Assembly (NCBI GenBank): GCA_023486985.1
Contig: JAMDEM010000123.1
Location: 1-9,748 of the forward strand
Source of the DNA: Bacillota bacterium
Lineage (GTDB): Bacteria > Vulcanimicrobiota > JAMDEM01
Reading direction: 5' to 3'
DNA length: 9,748 nt
In this document: positions 5,270 to 9,748 of the stretch, one piece after another
How the letters are laid out: each line of letters begins with the position of its first letter
How positions within the stretch are numbered: position 1 is the stretch's first letter
The notes under the pieces: model-generated
Told to the model about the DNA's origin: nothing
What the model saw: only the letters and a program-made list of their open reading frames with translations
The model's database searches: none
Program-made: the position numbers and the translations under genes

Positions 5270-6365
5270 ACTCATCAGCTCCTTCTAAAATGAACTTTTC
5301 AAGAAATTTCTTCACCAAAACAGGCTCAATGTTTTTAACAACTCTTACCTTTCCTATCCTTTCAGGAAGGACAAAGGTTAAACCTTCTCCCTTCCTCTTT
5401 TTATCTATCATCATAATTTTTACAAGCTCGCTTGCTTCAATACCTGTTAAAGAAAAGGGGAGTTCATAAAGACGCAATAGCTCAATAAGCTCATCCCGGA
5501 AATCTTCCTTTAAAATTTTTAGTTTATGGGCAATATCTGCAGCAAAAACCATTCCTATTGATATTGCTTCACCGTGCCTGTACCCGGTATAACTAAAATG
5601 CGTTTCAATGGCATGACCAAGGGTATGTCCAAGATTAAGAACAGCTCTTAATCCTTTTTCAAAAGGATCCTTTTTCACAACATCCGCTTTTATCTCAATT
5701 GTGTCTTTAATTATTTTTAAAATGTATCCTTTTTTAAAGAAAACTGTTTTAAAATGATTTTTCCTTAATTCATTGAAAAGTCCGGGAGAGCCTATTATCG
5801 AAGCTTTTATGATTTCAGCCATTCCTGCCCTTATTTCGCTCTCAGGCAGGGTGGAAAGTAGTTCTGTATCTGTAATAATTATCCCCGGATTGTAAAAAGC
5901 GCCTGCAAGATTTTTTCCTCCCGGAAGGTCAACACCTACTTTACCGCCTATAGAACTGTCAACCTGAGCAAGTAAAGTTGTGGGAATAATTGCAAGAGGA
6001 ATGCCTCTCATAAATGTTGCAGCGGCAAAGCCTGCCGTATCCCCAACCACCCCGCCGCCAAAAGCAATTATACAGGTTTTTCTGTCTGCGTTAAAAGACA
6101 CAAGAGAATCATAAATGTCCTGAACAGTCCTTAAATTCTTATATTCTTCTCCTTCAGGAACAGTATGAAACTTATGATGTATTTTTTTCTCAGCTAAACT
6201 TTTCTCAAGAATGTGTCCAAATTTATTTTTCACCAGGCTGCCAGTTATAATCAATGCCCTATCAATACCGGCTTCATTTAAAATCCTGCCGGCACGCGAT
6301 AGTATGCCGGAGCCTATATGAAGCCTGCTGTTTATATCGTTTTGATGAATTTTAATAATTTTCAT
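5262..6365 (-). CDS. aroB: 3-dehydroquinate synthase
   Basis: Converts DAHP to 3-dehydroquinate with NAD+ and a divalent metal; second step of the shikimate pathway, cytosolic. The 367-residue product has the family motifs: GGGVVGDTAGF (from about 103, nucleotide binding), PTTLLAQVDSSIGGK (128-142), KNLAGAFYNP (151-160), and three likely metal ligands in GMAEIIK (Glu 184), NLGHTLGHAIE (His 247) and YRHGEAISIGM (His 264). Start: ATG at 6365 is preceded by AAGGAAGG and begins MKIIKIHQ. The frame stays open back to 6467, but that extension (PSWERKKSKSPRPKRERDR) is only the translation of the palindromic element upstream and is not part of the enzyme. It overlaps aroQ at its 3' end. Confidence 0.96.
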   Translation of the reverse strand: MKIIKIHQNDINSRLHIGSGILSRAGRILNEAGIDRALIITGSLVKNKFGHILEKSLAEKKIHHKFHTVPEGEEYKNLRTVQDIYDSLVSFNADRKTCIIAFGGGVVGDTAGFAAATFMRGIPLAIIPTTLLAQVDSSIGGKVGVDLPGGKNLAGAFYNPGIIITDTELLSTLPESEIRAGMAEIIKASIIGSPGLFNELRKNHFKTVFFKKGYILKIIKDTIEIKADVVKKDPFEKGLRAVLNLGHTLGHAIETHFSYTGYRHGEAISIGMVFAADIAHKLKILKEDFRDELIELLRLYELPFSLTGIEASELVKIMMIDKKRKGEGLTFVLPERIGKVRVVKNIEPVLVKKFLEKFILEGADEYV

Positions 6366-6381
6366 AGGACCTTCCTTATAC

Positions 6382-6501
6382 CCCCTCACCCTATCCCTCT
6401 CCCTTTTGGGGCGAGGGGATTTTGATTTTTTCCTCTCCCAGGAGGGGAGAGGAAACCTACTAGACATCCTCTCACCGCTGGGGAGAGGTTAAGGTGAGGG
6501 G
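6382..6501. repeat. 120-bp palindromic element inside the aro operon
   Basis: Lies in the aroK-aroB gap. Outer 9-bp inverted ends CCCCTCACC (6382-6390) and GGTGAGGGG (6493-6501). Inside are a perfect 9-bp hairpin (TCCTCTCCC 6431-6439 with GGGAGAGGA 6445-6453), a 6-bp one (6468-6473 with 6483-6488), and an imperfect CCCTCTCCC/GGGGCGAGGG pair near 6395-6415. It is rich in CT on one strand and resembles the dispersed REP-like repeats of many bacteria. In RNA it would fold strongly between the two genes. Confidence 0.75.
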
Positions 6502-6505
6502 TTCC

Positions 6506-7066
6506 TTAACTTATCACAATATACTGGCTTTGGAGTTTGTCTAAAATCCTCTGTCTTGTTTTAAGCAAATCCACAATCTTTTTTGCCGCATCTTTCGGCG
6601 TAAGGTCGGTAGTATTTACCCTGATGGTTATTTTCTCATAAATTTTTGCGCGCTCCTTTAAGAGTTCATCCACTTTTTCCTCAACCGGAGCTCCCTGGAG
6701 AAGGGGCCTTTTTGAAGTTCTTTCAAGACGCTGTATCAATTGATCCTTGTCAGTAAAAAGACATATAACAAGTCCTGATTTTGAAAAAGCTTTATAAACA
6801 TCAGTATCTAAAATCGTCCCGCCTCCGCAGGCAACTATTTTATTTGCCGTGGCGGAAAGCTCTATGGCAAGTATTTTTTCCTCCTGACGAAAAAATACTT
6901 CTCCATTTTTCTCAAACACTTCTTTTACAGTCATGCCTAACTTCTTTTCAAGAAGGCTGTCCATATCAATAAACTGCCTTCCCAGAAGTTTAGCAAGCTC
7001 CTTGCCTATGGTGGATTTGCCTGTCCCCATGAAGCCTGCAAGGTATAAATTCATCTTTATTGCCAT
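6506..7066 (-). CDS. aroK: Shikimate kinase
   Basis: Phosphorylates shikimate at the 3-hydroxyl with ATP; fifth step of the pathway, cytosolic. The 186-residue product shows the P-loop GFMGTGKST (11-19), DMDSLLE with the paired Asp that bind shikimate and Mg (34, 36), FFRQEE (Arg 60), CGGGT (80-84) for shikimate binding, the lid Arg in SKRPLL (120), and ERAKIYE (Arg 139) near the adenine pocket. Length is slightly above the usual 165-175 because of a C-terminal tail (about 167-186). The ATG at 7066 shares one base with the aroC stop (TAATG), so it is probably translated by coupling; only a weak AAAGGAT lies further upstream. A second ATG at 7054 is less likely. The 120-bp palindromic element begins five bases past its stop. 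Confidence 0.95.
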   Translation of the reverse strand: MAIKMNLYLAGFMGTGKSTIGKELAKLLGRQFIDMDSLLEKKLGMTVKEVFEKNGEVFFRQEEKILAIELSATANKIVACGGGTILDTDVYKAFSKSGLVICLFTDKDQLIQRLERTSKRPLLQGAPVEEKVDELLKERAKIYEKITIRVNTTDLTPKDAAKKIVDLLKTRQRILDKLQSQYIVIS

Positions 7067-8193
7067 TAAAATTCTTTTATCCTTTTCATATAATGGCTGT
7101 AGGAATCTTTCAAATCCGATAAAGTATCCGGGCAGAATTTTTCAAGAAAAGCTTCGGCTATTGCCCATGCGCATACCGCTTCGCCTATAACGCTTGCCGC
7201 CGGCACGGCGCAGACATCAGCCCTTTGGTACTGTGATTTTGCAGCTTCCTTTGTGGCAATGTTTACTGAATTAAGAGGCTTCTTGATGGTTGGAATGGGC
7301 TTCATCACTGCCCTCAATATTATCGGTTCGCCGTTGGAAACTCCGCCTTCCAAGCCTCCAGCCCGGTTGGTTTTTCTTTTAAAACCTTCCTGCCAGTAAA
7401 TCTCATCGTGAACTTTTGAACCCGGCATTCCCGCCTGGTGAAAACCTTCTCCGATTTCCACTCCTTTGACAGCAGGAATACTCATCAAAGCCGCTGCCAG
7501 CCTTGCGTCAAGCTTTCTATCCCAGTGGGCAAAACTTCCAAGCCCCGGAGGAACCCCCTCAATTACCACCGTAAAAATTCCCCCAAGGGAATCCCCTTCT
7601 GCGGAGGTTTCCTCGATTAAAGAACGAATCTTCTCTTCCGCTCTTATATCAGGGCATCTTATAGTGGAAATCTCCACAGCTTCTCGTATGTCGGATATTT
7701 TCTCCCTGCCGGTTTTTACCTTCATTCCTCCAATATCAACAACAAAGCCAATAAATTCAATATTAAAATAAGATAAAAGCCTTTTCATTACAGCGCCCAC
7801 GGCAACCCTTCCTGCAGTTTCCCGGGCACTTGTCCGTTCAGAGACCGCTCTCATATCCGTATGATTATATTTAAGCGAGCCGGCAAGATCCGCATGACCA
7901 GGCCGGGGAATCAGAAAGGGATGTGCGTCAGGGTCACTTAAATCGCGGCTGTCCACGTTTCTAATCAAAATGGCAAGGGGGGAACCTGTTGTTTTTCCCT
8001 TATAAAGACCCGAAACAATCTGGGCGGTGTCGCTTTCTATCTTCATCCTCTCGCTTCTTCCATAACCTGCCATGCGCCGCTTCAGGTCTTTATCTATATC
8101 ATTTTCAGATAAAGGCATACCCGCAGGCATGCCTTCAATTATTGACGAAATGCCCCAGCCGTGGGATTCACCGGCGCTTAAAAATCTAATCAT
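7066..8193 (-). CDS. aroC: Chorismate synthase
   Basis: Final step of the pathway: trans-elimination of phosphate from EPSP to give chorismate, needing reduced FMN. The 375-residue product fits the family length and has GESHG (8-12, catalytic His 11), RRMAGYGRSERMKIE (39-53), RPGHADLAGSLKY (97-109), RTSARETAGRVA (120-131), GDSLGG (201-206) and RAGGLEGGVSNGEPI (278-292). No fused flavin reductase domain is present, so an external source of reduced FMN is expected. Start: ATG at 8193 follows GGGAGG by about six bases, and MIRFLSAGESHG fits the family N-terminus. It begins 14 bases past the aroE stop and shares one base with aroK. Confidence 0.97.
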   Translation of the reverse strand: MIRFLSAGESHGWGISSIIEGMPAGMPLSENDIDKDLKRRMAGYGRSERMKIESDTAQIVSGLYKGKTTGSPLAILIRNVDSRDLSDPDAHPFLIPRPGHADLAGSLKYNHTDMRAVSERTSARETAGRVAVGAVMKRLLSYFNIEFIGFVVDIGGMKVKTGREKISDIREAVEISTIRCPDIRAEEKIRSLIEETSAEGDSLGGIFTVVIEGVPPGLGSFAHWDRKLDARLAAALMSIPAVKGVEIGEGFHQAGMPGSKVHDEIYWQEGFKRKTNRAGGLEGGVSNGEPIILRAVMKPIPTIKKPLNSVNIATKEAAKSQYQRADVCAVPAASVIGEAVCAWAIAEAFLEKFCPDTLSDLKDSYSHYMKRIKEF

Positions 8194-8207
8194 ATGAGCC
8201 TCCCTTA

Positions 8208-9074
8208 TTATAGAAACCTTCCGGCAAACTTTCCTGCTTCCCTTACTAAATCGTCAGGCAGTTTCCTTCCCGTCCAGAGGTGATAAGACAACCCTGCCTG
8301 TTCCAGAAGCATGGTCAGTCCGGAAAAAGTTTTTGCACCCATTGATTTTGCTTTTTTCAGTAAAAGTGTTTTTTCAGGATTATATATTAAATCATATACT
8401 ATGGAGCCTTTCCTTAAACCTCTTATACTAACAGGAATATTTTTAGTATCGGGATGCATCCCGACCGGAGTGGTATTTATCAAAGCTGCTTTTTCCGATA
8501 AAAATGAAGAAAGTTTTTCATCATTTATATTAAAACTTTTAAATTCCGTTTTTTTGAATTTTTCCGTCATCAACTTTTCAATTTTCAGTCCCTTTGCGAA
8601 ATGACGGCAAAAAATTAAAATTCTGCCCGCCCCTTCTTTGCATAATCCATAGATAACAGCCCTTGCCGCTCCGCCTGCACCAAGAATTACAAAGCTCCTG
8701 CCCTGTATTTTTTCTCCTGCTTCTTTTTTCCATGCATTTATAAAGCCGCCGCTGTCCGTATTGCCGCCGGTTAACCTGCCGTCAGCGCCTGCTATAACGG
8801 TATTTACCGCGCCAATTGCCTCAGCTTCAGGAGAAAGAATGTCCAGGAACCTGATTATTTTTTCTTTGTGGGGTATTGTAACATTGACTCCGGCAAATCC
8901 AATGGCTTTCAGTTTATTCAGGGAAGAGGAAAGATTGGAAGGCTTTACCGGAAATAAGAAATAGCCGTAAGGAAGTTTTAATTTTTCAAAAATATAATTA
9001 AAAAAAATAGAGGATATGCTATGCTCCAGTGGATAGCCGAGAAGACCAAAAATTTTTACATCTTCTTCTTTCAT
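8208..9074 (-). CDS. aroE: Shikimate dehydrogenase
   Basis: NADPH-dependent reduction of 3-dehydroshikimate to shikimate; fourth step of the pathway, cytosolic. The 288-residue product has LLGYPLEHSISS (shikimate-binding Ser pair near 19-21), NVTIPHKE (catalytic Lys 70), GAVNT (Asn 91), GNTDSGGF (catalytic Asp 107), a Rossmann loop GAGGAARAV (132-140), NTTPVGM (200-206) and EQAGLSYHLWTG with Gln 259. Start: ATG at 9074 overlaps the aroA stop as ATGA and is preceded by GGAGAG; the frame is open to 9122 but that adds 16 residues lying inside aroA with no family match. The dinucleotide preference (NADP against NAD) is not directly settled here: the loop after the second Rossmann strand reads FCRHFAKGLK. 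Confidence 0.95.
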   Translation of the reverse strand: MKEEDVKIFGLLGYPLEHSISSIFFNYIFEKLKLPYGYFLFPVKPSNLSSSLNKLKAIGFAGVNVTIPHKEKIIRFLDILSPEAEAIGAVNTVIAGADGRLTGGNTDSGGFINAWKKEAGEKIQGRSFVILGAGGAARAVIYGLCKEGAGRILIFCRHFAKGLKIEKLMTEKFKKTEFKSFNINDEKLSSFLSEKAALINTTPVGMHPDTKNIPVSIRGLRKGSIVYDLIYNPEKTLLLKKAKSMGAKTFSGLTMLLEQAGLSYHLWTGRKLPDDLVREAGKFAGRFL

Positions 9075-9748
9075 AATCTCTCCAGTATCTCCCAGAATCC
9101 AGGAAATGATATATCCACACATTCCGCATCAGCGATGATAGTTTCTCCTTCTGCAGTAATTCCTGCCACAGCAAGAGACATTGCCATCCTGTGGTCTTTA
9201 AAACTTTCAACTTCTGCTCCTTTTAAGGAAACCGGACCTCTTACTACAAACCCGTCCGGAAGCTCTTCGATATCCGCACCCATCCTTTTTAACTGCCCAA
9301 CCGTTGCCTTTATTCTGTCAGTTTCCTTAACTCTGAGTTCCGATGCGCCTGTAACCACTGTCTCTCCCTCTGCCTGAGTTGCAGCAACAGCAAGAACGGG
9401 AAGTTCATCTATCATCTCGGGAATCAAATCAGGAGGAACTTTAATTCCCGAAAGTTCGCTAGACTCTACGATTATATCTGCAGCCGGTTCACCCAATTCA
9501 AAACCGGCTGCATTCTTTATTTCAATATGCGCTCCCATTGATTCAAGGACCTTTAAAATGCCGGCTCTTGTGGGATTTACGCCAACTCCGGCAATTTCTA
9601 TCCGTGAACCTTTAATTATTGAAGCTGCCGCCATAAAAAAAGCAGCCGAAGAAATATCCCCGGGAACGGTAATTTCAAAAGGCTTTAATGCCCCGCCGCT
9701 GACTCTGACTTTATTTTTAAACTTTTCCAGGGGAGCGCATATTGAAAT
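9071..9748 (-). CDS. aroA: EPSP synthase, C-terminal part (cut by window edge)
   Basis: 3-phosphoshikimate 1-carboxyvinyltransferase, the sixth step, joining PEP to shikimate-3-phosphate. Only the last 225 residues are in the window; the frame is open to base 9748, so the 5' end and the promoter lie outside. Seen, counted from the window edge: VPGDISSAAFF (28-38), IDELPVLAVAA (113-123) with the Asp/Glu pair that includes the catalytic acid, ELRVKETDRI (137-146) and DHRMAMS (185-191), then CVDISFPGFW near the end. The ATG at 9634 falls inside the conserved SAAFFMAAA stretch and is not a start. The stop overlaps the aroE start by four bases. It is the first visible gene of the operon. Confidence 0.95.
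   Translation of the reverse strand: MSICAPLEKFKNKVRVSGGALKPFEITVPGDISSAAFFMAAASIIKGSRIEIAGVGVNPTRAGILKVLESMGAHIEIKNAAGFELGEPAADIIVESSELSGIKVPPDLIPEMIDELPVLAVAATQAEGETVVTGASELRVKETDRIKATVGQLKRMGADIEELPDGFVVRGPVSLKGAEVESFKDHRMAMSLAVAGITAEGETIIADAECVDISFPGFWEILERL

Noticed and set aside
6366..6467. Open extension of aroB upstream of 6365
   Set aside because: It is the translation of the palindromic element; a good ribosome site and the family N-terminus are at 6365.
1..9748. CRISPR array, tRNA, rRNA, integrase or transposase gene
   Set aside because: Nothing of the kind is recognisable; the only repeat arrays are the coding tandem repeats and the two palindromic patches.

Overview
All recognisable genes in this window lie on the minus strand, so the biology reads from right to left. 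The right half is the late shikimate pathway in one tightly packed operon: aroA (3' part only, cut by the window edge), aroE, aroC, aroK, aroB and aroQ. Together these five complete genes and one partial gene convert DAHP to chorismate: AroB and AroQ act first, then AroE, AroK, AroA and AroC. DAHP synthase is not in view. Several junctions overlap or nearly touch (a 4-base ATGA at aroA/aroE, 1 shared base at aroC/aroK, about 8 bases at aroB/aroQ). The exception is aroK/aroB, where a 120-base palindromic element sits in the gap.

Left of aroQ is a cluster of three small, paralogous, exported, lysine-rich repeat proteins (4486-4749, about 3955-4332, 3458-3772). They share a near-identical signal peptide but carry different basic repeat tails (His/Lys clusters, a 7-residue repeat, a 4-residue repeat). 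Each is followed by its own intrinsic terminator. The middle copy looks damaged: its expected ATG is ATA, and an in-frame TAA interrupts a repeat that carries on in phase for 27 more codons.

Further left are an outer-membrane beta-barrel of the alginate-export type (2146-3381), a noncoding palindromic patch (about 1991-2130), a small secreted protein I do not recognise (1522-1950), galT (414-1451), and a Mut7-C type protein (9-398) whose C-terminus is lost. Bases 1-28 are a 27/28 inverted copy of bases 528-555 inside galT, so the extreme left end is probably a chimeric or misassembled contig end.

The beta-barrel protein implies a diderm (Gram-negative type) bacterium. The sequence is moderately AT-rich, with dispersed CT/GA-rich palindromic repeats. 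I cannot place it in a phylum. The aro genes and galT are ordinary housekeeping genes; the unusual content is the lysine-rich exported family, the palindromic elements and the left-end inverted copy.
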